Source: SSC3 sp035477015 (GTDB lineage Bacteria > Actinomycetota > Actinomycetes > Propionibacteriales > Nocardioidaceae). Taken from it: a stretch of DNA of 12,962 nucleotides. The position numbers and the translations under genes were made by a program. Of the stretch, positions 5,156-11,196 are shown one piece after another. The DNA lies in assembly GCA_035477015.1 (NCBI GenBank), contig DATILB010000385.1:1-12962 (forward strand), given 5' to 3'. Numbering within the stretch: the stretch's first letter is position 1; each line of letters starts with the position of its first letter. The notes beneath the pieces are model-generated. The model saw only the letters and a list, made by a program, of their open reading frames with translations, ran no database searches and was not told the origin of the DNA.

Positions 5156-5161
5156 AGACTA
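5156..5161 (-). promoter_or_regulatory. -10 box of a leaderless promoter for the GNAT gene
   Basis: TAGTCT on the minus strand fits TAnnnT and is followed by GGCCCG and then GTG at 5149. The start codon therefore lies at the expected transcription start. A -35 element 17 bp upstream (TCGCAA) is weak. The box lies in the 22-bp gap after the PH-domain gene, so the GNAT gene can be read separately from the histidine genes. Confidence 0.55.
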
Positions 5162-5171
5162 AGGAGTGCCG

Positions 5172-5642
5172 TCAGTCGTTGCGAGGCGTTTTGGAATTCG
5201 CCTCGACCAGAACCCTCAGCTCCTTGACGTGGCGCGTGGCGCGAAGCCCGTCCGAGGCCTGGATCCCCATCGCCGAAACCGCCGTGCCATCGCTGAGGTC
5301 GAGCACGACCCAGGGACTGCCAGGTTTGAGGGTGACGGCCAGGATCTCGGTCCACTCCAGGTCACGTCGCTTGAACCCGTTAACCACCGTGATCCCGTCC
5401 GCACGCACGTCCACGCGGGAACGGGTCAGCGCGTAGCCGCAGGTGGCCGCCCCGCCCGCGAGCGCGATGATCGTGATCAGCTGGAACGCGGTGAACTTCG
5501 CCCGGACCTCTGGGGGGAACGCGATCCAGACGACGAGGCAGACCGTGATGAGCAGGCCGCCACAGAGGTACCCCGCGAAGCGAACACCCAGAGGGCGGTA
5601 ACGGTGCGGGAGCTCCGGTAGGTGCTCAGAGCCGGCAGGCAT
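5172..5642 (-). CDS. Membrane-anchored PH-domain protein
   Basis: The 156-residue product has a short N-terminal tail (MPAGSEHLPELPHRYRPLG), two membrane helices at about 22-42 (FAGYLCGGLLITVCLVVWIA) and 53-72 (FQLITIIALAGGAATCGYAL), then a soluble part. The latter reads RSRVDVRADGITVVNGFKRR, then LEWTEILAVTL, PWVVLDLSDGTAVSAMGIQA, and fits bacterial PH (DUF2581-type) domains common in actinobacteria. Such genes frequently follow hisG, but no link to histidine synthesis is known; ligand or partner is unknown. The start at ATG 5642 lies inside the end of hisG (17-bp overlap) and lacks a strong Shine-Dalgarno, so translation may depend on ribosomes finishing hisG. An ATG or GTG further upstream would only deepen the overlap. 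A 22-bp gap separates it from the GNAT gene. Confidence 0.75.
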   Translation of the reverse strand: MPAGSEHLPELPHRYRPLGVRFAGYLCGGLLITVCLVVWIAFPPEVRAKFTAFQLITIIALAGGAATCGYALTRSRVDVRADGITVVNGFKRRDLEWTEILAVTLKPGSPWVVLDLSDGTAVSAMGIQASDGLRATRHVKELRVLVEANSKTPRND

Positions 5643-6480
5643 GGATGTCGGTGGTGAGGATGCCGCGGGCACCAATGTCGTAGAGAGCGTCCATCACCCG
5701 CTGCGCCTGGTCGCGCGGCACCATCGAGCGGACGGCAACCCAGCCTTCGCGATGCAACGGGGACACCGTCGGGCTCTCGATGCCGGGCGTGAGAGCCACG
5801 GCCTCCTCCACCCGCTCGGCGCGGATGTCGTAGTCCATCATCACGTAGGAGCGGGCCACCAAGACGCCCTGAAGGCGGCGCGTGAACACCTCCAGCCCCG
5901 TGGGCTCCGCGCCCGCTCGGGTGATCATGACGGCCTCCGACTCGAGGATGATGTCGCCGAAGACCTCCAGCCCAGCCGCACGCAGGGTGCTCCCGGTCTC
6001 GACGACGTCGGCGATCACGTCGGCAACCCCGAGCTGGATGCTGGTCTCGACCGCGCCGTCCAGCCGGACGACGGTGGCGTCGATGCCGCGCTCCTGCAGA
6101 AAACGCTCCACCACACCGTCGTACGACGTGGCGATGCGCTTGCCTGCGAGGTCCCCCTCGCTCTTCGCGGTCCCGGGGACTGCCGCGAAACGGAACTTCG
6201 AGCGACCGAACCCGAGCTGCAGCGCCTCCTCGGCCTTGGCGCCCGAGTCGAGAAGCAGGTCTCGGCCGGTGATGCCGACATCAAGAGTGCCTTCCCCGAC
6301 GTACAGGGCGATGTCACGGGGGCGCAGGTAGAAGAACTCGACCTCGTTGTCCGGATCCAGCTTGGTGAGCTGCTTGGCGTCGCTGCGCTGGGCGTAGCCC
6401 GCCTCGCGCAGGATTGTGGACGCGGACTCGGACAGCGAGCCCTTGTTGGGTACGGCAACCCTGAGCATCCCATTGGGCAT
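5626..6480 (-). CDS. hisG: ATP phosphoribosyltransferase, long (HisG_L) form
   Basis: HisG condenses ATP and PRPP to phosphoribosyl-ATP, the first and feedback-controlled step of histidine synthesis. The 284-residue protein is the long form: a periplasmic-binding-protein-like catalytic core (about 1-210) starting with MLRVAVPNKGSLSESA, then GEGTLDVGITGRDLLLDSG (62-80) and the PRPP-binding loop DVVETGSTLRAAGL (158-171). The C-terminal domain (about 211-284) with PTVSPLHREGWVAVRSMV is the ACT-like part that binds histidine in long-form enzymes. The start is ATG 6480, with AGGAGG 6 nt upstream on a GAGGAGGAGAG run, a very strong site. hisE ends 11 bp upstream, so the two form an operon. The PH-domain gene overlaps its 3' end. 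Confidence 0.98.
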   Translation of the reverse strand: MPNGMLRVAVPNKGSLSESASTILREAGYAQRSDAKQLTKLDPDNEVEFFYLRPRDIALYVGEGTLDVGITGRDLLLDSGAKAEEALQLGFGRSKFRFAAVPGTAKSEGDLAGKRIATSYDGVVERFLQERGIDATVVRLDGAVETSIQLGVADVIADVVETGSTLRAAGLEVFGDIILESEAVMITRAGAEPTGLEVFTRRLQGVLVARSYVMMDYDIRAERVEEAVALTPGIESPTVSPLHREGWVAVRSMVPRDQAQRVMDALYDIGARGILTTDIHACRL

Positions 6481-6491
6481 GTCTCTCCTCC

Positions 6492-6755
6492 TCAGAGGTG
6501 TGCGTAGACGTCGTCGAGCGAGAGTCCGCTCGCGATCATGAGGACCTGTGCGTGGTAGAGCAGCTGGCTGATCTCCTCAGCAGCGCGCTCCGGCCCCTCA
6601 TGCTCCGCGGCCATCCACGACTCCGCGGCTTCCTCGACCAGCTTCTTGCCGATCGTGTGGACGCCTGCGTCGAGCGCCTGAACCGTCCCCGAACCCTCGG
6701 GGCGCGTCTGCGCCTTCTCGCTGAGCTCGGCGAAGAGCTCGTCGAACGTCTTCAT
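6492..6755 (-). CDS. hisE: Phosphoribosyl-ATP pyrophosphatase
   Basis: HisE hydrolyses phosphoribosyl-ATP to phosphoribosyl-AMP and pyrophosphate, the second histidine step. The 87-residue protein is an all-alpha MazG-like enzyme: MKTFDELFAELSEKA, the GSGTVQALDAGVHTIGKK turn, the metal-binding helix LVEEAAESWMAAEHE (Glu41, Glu42, Glu45) and EEISQLLYHAQVLMIASGL. It ends DDVYAHL. The second acidic motif reads EEISQLLYH where many bacteria have an Asp before LLYH; this form is usual in actinobacterial HisE. ATG 6755 is chosen; a GTG at 6761, two codons earlier, is also possible and sits 4 nt after AGGAA. It is followed 11 bp later by hisG, whose substrates and product it shares. Confidence 0.97.
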   Translation of the reverse strand: MKTFDELFAELSEKAQTRPEGSGTVQALDAGVHTIGKKLVEEAAESWMAAEHEGPERAAEEISQLLYHAQVLMIASGLSLDDVYAHL

Positions 6756-6786
6756 GGTCACGCTTTCCTGTTGGGAGGTCGCATCA

Positions 6787-6792
6787 AGCCTA
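6787..6792 (-). promoter_or_regulatory. Candidate -10 box for hisE-hisG
   Basis: TAGGCT on the minus strand fits TAnnnT. A start near 6780 would leave an untranslated leader of about 25 nt containing the AGGAA ribosome binding site. No good -35 box is seen, so this is tentative. Confidence 0.35.
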
Positions 6793-6800
6793 CGGCGTGG

Positions 6801-6820
6801 TGGCGCTCGCCTCGGCGCCA
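6801..6820. repeat. Inverted repeat between ribH and hisE, possible end of the rib transcript
   Basis: TGGCGC (6801-6806) and GCGCCA (6815-6820) form a perfect 6-bp stem with an 8-nt loop in the 93-bp ribH-hisE gap, about 29 bp after the ribH stop. No U-tract follows. GC-rich actinobacteria often lack U-tracts at terminators, so this is a candidate only. Confidence 0.3.
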
Positions 6821-6848
6821 TATCCCGCGCGCGAGACTCCCTCTACAA

Positions 6849-7337
6849 TCAGTCGACCAAGCCCCGCCGGATCTTCTTCAGCAGGGTGGCAGTGTGGAGT
6901 GCGGCCGAGGTGGCTTCGTAGCCCTTGTCCTCCTTGGACCCCTCGAGGCCGGCCCGGTCAAGAGCCTGCGCGTCGTCGTCGCAGGTGAGCAGGCCGAAGC
7001 CGATGGCCACCCCCGTGTCGAGGGCGACGCGGTTGAGCCCGTCCGTGGCCGAGTGGCAGACGTACTCGAAGTGCGGCGTGCCGCCGCGGATCACCACGCC
7101 GAGGGCGACCACGGCCTCGTAGCCCTTCTCGGCGAGGGCCTTGGCCACCACGGGCAGCTCGAACGAGCCCGGCACGCGAATGATGCTCGGCGCCTCGACC
7201 TTGTAGTCCTCGAGCGCCCGCTTTGCGCCGGCCAGCAGCCCGTCCATGACCTGCTCGTGCCACGAGGCGGCAACGACGGCAACACGGAGGTCGTGGCAGT
7301 CGATCGGTCCACTGATCGGTGCCCCTTCGCCGCTCAT
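6849..7337 (-). CDS. ribH: 6,7-dimethyl-8-ribityllumazine synthase
   Basis: RibH condenses 5-amino-6-ribitylaminouracil with dihydroxybutanone phosphate, the penultimate step to riboflavin. Family members assemble as pentamers or 60-mer icosahedral shells. The 162-residue protein shows DLRVAVVAASWHEQVMDGLL, the substrate loop VPGSFELP (55-62), ALGVVIRGGTPHFEYVC with His89 in the place of the family's catalytic histidine, and GFGLLTCDDDAQALDRAG (normally GVLT.(N/D).EQA..R). The Cys-Asp-Asp-Asp form of this last motif departs slightly from the common TxxxEQA pattern. The start is ATG 7337, which overlaps the ribBA stop as ATGA, so it is translationally coupled. It is the last gene of the riboflavin operon. 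Confidence 0.97.
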   Translation of the reverse strand: MSGEGAPISGPIDCHDLRVAVVAASWHEQVMDGLLAGAKRALEDYKVEAPSIIRVPGSFELPVVAKALAEKGYEAVVALGVVIRGGTPHFEYVCHSATDGLNRVALDTGVAIGFGLLTCDDDAQALDRAGLEGSKEDKGYEATSAALHTATLLKKIRRGLVD

Positions 7338-8578
7338 GCCTGCTCGCTCTCGTCGTTGTTCAGATCCGGAAGATGGTGACCCATCCTGTCGCGCTTGGTC
7401 TGCAGGTAGCCCAGGTTGTGGTCGTTGGGATGCGGGGTCAGCGGGACGCGTTCGGTCACGGCGATGCCGTAGGCCTCGAGGCCCTCGGTCTTCAACGGGT
7501 TGTTGGTCAGGAGCCGGACGCTGGTGACACCGAGGTCGCGCAGGATCTGCGTCGCCGCTCCGTAGTGCCGCGCGTCCGCAGGAAGGCCCAGGTCGAGGTT
7601 CGCGTCGACGGTGTCTCGCCCGCCGTCCTGCAGCGAGTACGCCTGGAGCTTCGCCAGCAGGCCGATCCCCCGGCCTTCGTGGCCGCGGAGGTAGATCACG
7701 ACACCACGGCCCTCCTCGACCACCCGCTCCAGCGCCTCGTCGAGCTGCGGGCCGCAGTCGCAGCGCTTGCTCCCGAAGACGTCGCCCGTCAGGCACTCGC
7801 TGTGCACGCGGGTGAGCACCGGCTCGCCGCTCTTGAGCTCTCCAGGCTCGCCGTACACGAGAGCGATGTGCTCGGAGTCGTCGATGTTGATCTTGTAGCC
7901 GAAGGCCGTGAAGTCGCCCGCAGCCGTAGGCAACCTGGTCTCGGCGACCCGCTCCACGTGGTTCTCGGTGCGGCGACGGAAGTGCACCAGGTCGTCGATG
8001 GAGATCATCTTCAAGCCGTGCTCGTCGGCGAACGCACGCAGCTCGGGACCGCGCTTCATGGTGCCGTCGTCGTTGACGATCTCGACCAGCACTCCGGCCG
8101 GTGTGAGCCCGGCGAGCATCGCCAGGTCCACTGCAGCCTCGGTGTGGCCGCGCCGCACCAGCACGCCCCCCTCCCGGTAGCGGAGCGGGAACACGTGACC
8201 CGGCCGGGTGATCTCCCACGGCTCGGTCGCCGAGTCTGCCAAGACACGGCAGGTGTGCGCGCGGTCTGCGGCCGAGATACCGGTGCTGACTCCGTCGCGT
8301 GCGTCCACAGAGATCGTGTACGCCGTACGAAGCTTGTCCTTGTTGTGCGGGGTCATCAGCGGGATCTCGAGCCGGTCCAGCATGTCGGCCGGCATCGGGA
8401 CGCAGATGACGCCGCTGCTGTAGCGGATCGTGAACGCCATCAGCTCAGGGGTCGCCTTGGACGCGGCGAAGATGATGTCGCCTTCGTTCTCGCGCTCCTC
8501 GTCATCGACGACGACCACCGCCTTGCCGGCAGTGATGTCGGCGATCGCGTCTTCGACGCGGTCGAGCTTGATCGTCAT
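7334..8578 (-). CDS. ribBA: Bifunctional DHBP synthase / GTP cyclohydrolase II
   Basis: Both committed reactions of riboflavin synthesis are in this 414-residue fusion. The RibB half (about 1-200) makes 3,4-dihydroxy-2-butanone 4-phosphate from ribulose 5-phosphate. It shows the acidic loop DDEERENEGD (25-34), STGISAADRAHT (98-109), GHVFPLRYREGGVL and RRGHTEAAVDLAMLAGL (142-158). The RibA half (about 205-414) opens GTP and shows YKINIDDSEHIALVYGE, the zinc site Cys262-x10-Cys273-x-Cys275 within RVHSECLTGDVFGSKRCDCG, YLRGHEGRGIGLLAKL, and ADARHYGAATQILRDLG. All expected residues are present, so both activities are likely intact. ATG 8578 overlaps the ribE stop as ATGA, and its own stop overlaps ribH the same way. 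Ribulose 5-phosphate links it to the neighbouring rpe. Confidence 0.98.
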   Translation of the reverse strand: MTIKLDRVEDAIADITAGKAVVVVDDEERENEGDIIFAASKATPELMAFTIRYSSGVICVPMPADMLDRLEIPLMTPHNKDKLRTAYTISVDARDGVSTGISAADRAHTCRVLADSATEPWEITRPGHVFPLRYREGGVLVRRGHTEAAVDLAMLAGLTPAGVLVEIVNDDGTMKRGPELRAFADEHGLKMISIDDLVHFRRRTENHVERVAETRLPTAAGDFTAFGYKINIDDSEHIALVYGEPGELKSGEPVLTRVHSECLTGDVFGSKRCDCGPQLDEALERVVEEGRGVVIYLRGHEGRGIGLLAKLQAYSLQDGGRDTVDANLDLGLPADARHYGAATQILRDLGVTSVRLLTNNPLKTEGLEAYGIAVTERVPLTPHPNDHNLGYLQTKRDRMGHHLPDLNNDESEQA

Positions 8579-9183
8579 GAGTTCTCCTTGTCGAGCCGAG
8601 GCGCGACCATGCGCTCGACGTACTTGGCGATGACGTCGACCTCGAGGTTGACGGCGTCGCCGGCCTGCTTGAAGCCCAGCGTGGTGCGGGCGAGGGTCTC
8701 CGGGATGAGGGAGACGGTGAAGCTGTCGTCGGTGACCGTGACGACGGTGAGGGAGACGCCGTCGACCGTGATCGAGCCCTTGTCGACCAGGTACCTGCTC
8801 ATCCCCGTGGGTAGCGCGACCTCGACGACCTCCCAATGCTCGCTGGGGGTGCGGCGCTGAATGGTGCCCGTGCCGTCGACGTGGCCCTGGACGATGTGCC
8901 CGCCCAGCCGCTTGGCGGCGGTGACGGCGCGCTCGAGGTTGACCCTGGTGCCCGGCTCGAAGCCGCCTAGGGACGTCTTGTCGAGCGTCTCCTTCATCAC
9001 GTCCGCGGTGAAGGCCGCGTCGTCGTACGTCACGACGGTGAGGCAGCAGCCGTTGACGGCGATCGAGTCACCCTCGTGGGCGTCGGAGACCACCAGCGGA
9101 CCGCGCACGGTGAGGCGTACGGCGTCGCCCTGGTCCTCGATCGACTCGACGACGCCGAGCTCCTCGACGATTCCGGTGAACAT
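8575..9183 (-). CDS. ribE: Riboflavin synthase, alpha subunit
   Basis: The enzyme dismutates two 6,7-dimethyl-8-ribityllumazine molecules into riboflavin and the pyrimidine that is recycled by RibH. The 202-residue protein is two tandem lumazine-binding domains: MFTGIVEELGVVESIE at the start with NGCCLTVV (44-51), and GGHIVQGHVDGTGTI (94-108) with VDGVSLTVVTV (140-150). Repeat symmetry is complete and the length is normal. It begins with the canonical MFTGI at ATG 9183, only 2 bp after the ribD stop, and its TGA overlaps the ribBA start as ATGA. In some species this gene is called ribC. Confidence 0.97.
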   Translation of the reverse strand: MFTGIVEELGVVESIEDQGDAVRLTVRGPLVVSDAHEGDSIAVNGCCLTVVTYDDAAFTADVMKETLDKTSLGGFEPGTRVNLERAVTAAKRLGGHIVQGHVDGTGTIQRRTPSEHWEVVEVALPTGMSRYLVDKGSITVDGVSLTVVTVTDDSFTVSLIPETLARTTLGFKQAGDAVNLEVDVIAKYVERMVAPRLDKENS

Positions 9184-9185
9184 GC

Positions 9186-10214
9186 TCAGACCTTCCTGGT
9201 CATGGTGAGGCGCACGTTGTCGTCGAGAACGGTGATGTCCTCGACGTGCAGGTGAAGAGCGTCGGCGATCGTCGTGACTCCCAGGTCCCCGACCGCGCTG
9301 CGGCCCGAGCCGAGGAGCATCGGGGCGACGTACGCGACGATCTCGTCGACCAGCCCGGCCTCGAGGAACCCCGCTGCCACGGTGGGGCCGCCTTCTAGGA
9401 AGAGGTGCCGCCGATCCAGGGCGAAGAGGTGCTTGAGCACTTCGTGCGCGTCGCGCGTCTGGAGCACGGCGGTCGGCGCGGCGTCGTCGAGCACGCGGCT
9501 GGTGAGTGGGATCTGGCGCAGCCCCATGACGACGCGCAGGGGCTGGCGCTCGCGAGGGAGCGGCACATCGACCTCGTCTCGTACCGTGAGCTGGGGATCG
9601 TCGTCGAGGACGGTCTGGGTGCCGACCAGGATCGCGTCGCACTCGCCGCGCAGTCGGTGGGTGTCGCGACGGGCTGCAGCGTTGCTGACCCACCGGCTGG
9701 TGCCGTCGGCAGCGGCTGAGCGTCCGTCGAGCGTGGTGGCGAACTTCCACGTGACGAAGGGCCGGTCGTGCGCCATGGCGAACGTCCACGCACGGTTGAC
9801 GCGTTCGGCCTCCTCGCGCAGCAGACCGCTGTCGACCTCGATCCCGGCGCGACGAAGGGTCTCGGTCCCTCCACTGGCGATCGGGTTCGGGTCGGGCTGG
9901 GCGAACACGACGCGCGCCACGCCCGCGTCGACGAGAGCCTGCGAGCACGGACCGGTGCGACCGGTGTGGTTGCACGGCTCGAGGGTCACCACCGCCGTCG
10001 TATCGCGTGCTGCGCCGCCAGCGTTCGCCAGGGCATCCGCTTCAGCGTGCCGGGTGCCTGCCCCGCGGTGGAAGCCCTCGGCCACCGTGGCTCCATCAGG
10101 GTCGATCAGCACGCAGCCGACGCGGGGATTCGGCCCCAGCGGAACACCGGGCGTCTGCGCGAGCTCAAGGGCGCGCCGCATCGCCGACTGCTCCGCAGCG
10201 GTGAATGCCGACAT
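9186..10214 (-). CDS. ribD: Bifunctional diaminohydroxyphosphoribosylaminopyrimidine deaminase / 5-amino-6-(5-phosphoribosylamino)uracil reductase
   Basis: RibD carries out the second and third pyrimidine steps of riboflavin synthesis. The 342-residue protein has an N-terminal cytidine-deaminase-like domain with zinc ligands His56 (HAEADAL), Cys81 and Cys90 (TLEPCNHTGRTGPC). A C-terminal NADPH-dependent reductase domain (about 145-342) follows, with WKFATTLDGRSAAADGTSRW, ECDAILVGTQTVLDDDPQLT, HLFLEGGPTVAAGFLEAGLV and APMLLGSG. Start ATG 10214 is chosen because the protein then begins with the usual deaminase helix. An in-frame GTG at 10271 would place 19 extra residues across the riboswitch terminator. 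The Shine-Dalgarno AGGGG (10227-10223) lies 8 nt upstream, inside the terminator stem. It is the first gene of ribD-ribE-ribBA-ribH and is controlled by the FMN riboswitch. Confidence 0.97.
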   Translation of the reverse strand: MSAFTAAEQSAMRRALELAQTPGVPLGPNPRVGCVLIDPDGATVAEGFHRGAGTRHAEADALANAGGAARDTTAVVTLEPCNHTGRTGPCSQALVDAGVARVVFAQPDPNPIASGGTETLRRAGIEVDSGLLREEAERVNRAWTFAMAHDRPFVTWKFATTLDGRSAAADGTSRWVSNAAARRDTHRLRGECDAILVGTQTVLDDDPQLTVRDEVDVPLPRERQPLRVVMGLRQIPLTSRVLDDAAPTAVLQTRDAHEVLKHLFALDRRHLFLEGGPTVAAGFLEAGLVDEIVAYVAPMLLGSGRSAVGDLGVTTIADALHLHVEDITVLDDNVRLTMTRKV

Positions 10215-10215
10215 G

Positions 10216-10252
10216 AAAAACGCCCCTGGTCCGGTCGCGGACTCTGGGGCGT
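10216..10252 (-). terminator. Intrinsic terminator of the FMN riboswitch, also covering the ribD Shine-Dalgarno
   Basis: On the minus strand ACGCCCC (10252-10246) pairs with GGGGCGT (10226-10220), enclosing a second 5-bp stem (GTCCG/CGGAC, loop CGAC). TTTTT (10220-10216) follows and runs directly into C-ATG. The AGGGG Shine-Dalgarno of ribD is the 3' arm of the outer stem. This is the OFF structure of the expression platform. Confidence 0.9.
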
Positions 10253-10292
10253 GCAGGAAAACGAACGTCACCGACCTGGCATCGGCGACGAA

Positions 10293-10420
10293 CGCGTGCG
10301 CTTCCCATCCGGACTTTCACCGTCGGTCCAGGAGTTTCACCTGGTCAACCGATCACTGGCTGTGATCGGGTCGCGGACTTTCACCGCCGGCTCGGAATTA
10401 CACCGACCCCAGAGCACGCG
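10293..10420 (-). ncRNA. FMN riboswitch (RFN element) aptamer
   Basis: The minus strand carries the conserved RFN signatures in order: CTCTGGGGTCGGTGTAATTC at the 5' side, GGCGGTGAAAGTCCGC, a variable hairpin with an 8-bp perfect stem (CCGATCAC/GTGATCGG, 10369-10349), CCAGGTGAAACTCCTGG, and the 3' block GACGGTGAAAGTCCGGATGG. Closing stem P1 is CGCGTGC (10420-10414) with GCACGCG (10299-10293), 7 bp. FMN binding is known to shut down riboflavin genes. It lies 79 nt upstream of ribD, and the space between holds the terminator. Confidence 0.97.
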
Positions 10421-10424
10421 AGCT

Positions 10425-10452
10425 TTGATACTCGTCGGCTCTAGCCTGCCAC
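10425..10452 (-). promoter_or_regulatory. Weak candidate promoter for the rib operon
   Basis: GTGGCA (10452-10447), 16 bp, then TATCAA (10430-10425) on the minus strand; each box matches its consensus at four of six positions. The predicted start (about 10418) would fall two bases inside P1, so either P1 is slightly shorter or the promoter is elsewhere in the rpe-riboswitch gap (10421-10493). Readthrough from rpe is also possible, since no terminator is visible after it. Confidence 0.3.
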
Positions 10453-10493
10453 ACCCGTCTAGTCGGCGGTATGTCCGGTTCCGGTGACCCCGG

Positions 10494-11171
10494 TCACAAG
10501 GGCGCAGAGTACTGGCTGGCCGACTCGGCCGCCGACCGCAAAGCGTCGACCATCCCGGCCGGGTTGTCGGCTGCGAAGACGGCAGACCCGGCGACGAACA
10601 CGTCCGCACCCGCCTCCGCGCAGATCTCGATGGTCTCAAGCGTGACCCCGCCGTCGACCTGGAGCCAGAGATCCACGCCGTGCTTCGCGATCAGCTCGCG
10701 AGCCCGCCGGATCTTCGGGACGCACACCTCGAGGAACTTCTGACCGCCGAAGCCCGGCTCGACCGTCATGATCAGCAGCATGTCGATCTCGGCGAGCAGG
10801 TCCTCATAGGGCTCGACCGCGGTGGCCGGCCGCAACGCCATCCCGGCCCGTGCCCCCTTGGCCCGCAGCTCACGGGCCAGTCGCACCGGTGCTGCCGCCG
10901 CCTCGATGTGGAAGGTCACCGAGCTGGCGCCCGCCTCGACGTACGCCGGGGCCCATCGGTCAGGGTTCTCGATCATCAGGTGACAGTCGAGAGGGGTGCT
11001 CGTGGCCCTGGCCAGCGACTCGACGACCGGGACACCCAGCGTGAGGTTCGGGACGAAGTGGTTGTCCATCACGTCCACGTGGAGCCAGTCTGCGTTCTTC
11101 ACCCGCTCTGCTTCAGCAGCCAGGTTGGCGAAGTCGGACGAGAGCATGCTCGGGGAGATCTGGATACCCAT
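10494..11171 (-). CDS. rpe: Ribulose-phosphate 3-epimerase
   Basis: Rpe interconverts ribulose 5-phosphate and xylulose 5-phosphate in the pentose phosphate pathway. The 225-residue TIM barrel is full length: ISPSMLSSDFANLAAE at the start, the metal ligands His31 and Asp33 in HVDVMDNHFVPN, His64 in LDCHLMI, MTVEPGFGGQKF (135-146), and Asp173 in VDGGV followed by GADVFVAGSAVF, the phosphate-binding end. The second-Asp motif reads DNHF where many species have DGHF. The start is ATG 11171, 25 bp after rsmB; the Shine-Dalgarno is poor, and a TAGACT -10-like box lies in that gap. The enzyme's substrate is the RibB substrate, and the gene directly precedes the FMN-controlled operon. Confidence 0.97.
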   Translation of the reverse strand: MGIQISPSMLSSDFANLAAEAERVKNADWLHVDVMDNHFVPNLTLGVPVVESLARATSTPLDCHLMIENPDRWAPAYVEAGASSVTFHIEAAAAPVRLARELRAKGARAGMALRPATAVEPYEDLLAEIDMLLIMTVEPGFGGQKFLEVCVPKIRRARELIAKHGVDLWLQVDGGVTLETIEICAEAGADVFVAGSAVFAADNPAGMVDALRSAAESASQYSAPL

Positions 11172-11181
11172 GATGCGGCTG

Positions 11182-11187
11182 AGTCTA
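11182..11187 (-). promoter_or_regulatory. Possible -10 box ahead of rpe
   Basis: TAGACT on the minus strand fits TAnnnT and lies in the 25-bp rsmB-rpe gap, ending 10 nt before the rpe ATG. Transcription would start about 3-4 nt before the ATG, a near-leaderless mRNA, which would explain the poor Shine-Dalgarno. No -35 box is evident, and CTAG-containing words can arise by chance. Confidence 0.3.
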
Positions 11188-11196
11188 GAGGCGCTC

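Noticed and set aside
5641..6507. A 288-codon plus-strand frame opposite hisG
   Set aside because: Complement of an intact hisG; His/Arg/Val-rich shadow without domain features.
7338..8219. Extended frame upstream of ribH
   Set aside because: Those residues lie within ribBA out of frame; lumazine synthase homology starts at ATG 7337.
7319..8860. A 513-codon open frame on the plus strand opposite ribBA and the end of ribE
   Set aside because: It is antisense to two fully conserved enzymes, has a composition typical of high-GC shadow frames (Val, Arg, His, Asp rich) and shows no recognisable motif.
9184..9975. Extended frame upstream of MFTGI in the ribE frame
   Set aside because: The extra 264 codons lie inside ribD in another frame and are Arg-rich; the conserved protein begins at MFTGI (9183).
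10215..10271. N-terminal extension of RibD from GTG 10271
   Set aside because: It would translate through the riboswitch terminator and adds residues not seen in RibD; the deaminase domain starts at ATG 10214.
10310..10385. Repeated TTTCACC words on the plus strand, resembling short repeats or a small array
   Set aside because: They are the complement of the conserved GGUGAAA segments of the FMN aptamer, not CRISPR or mobile repeats.
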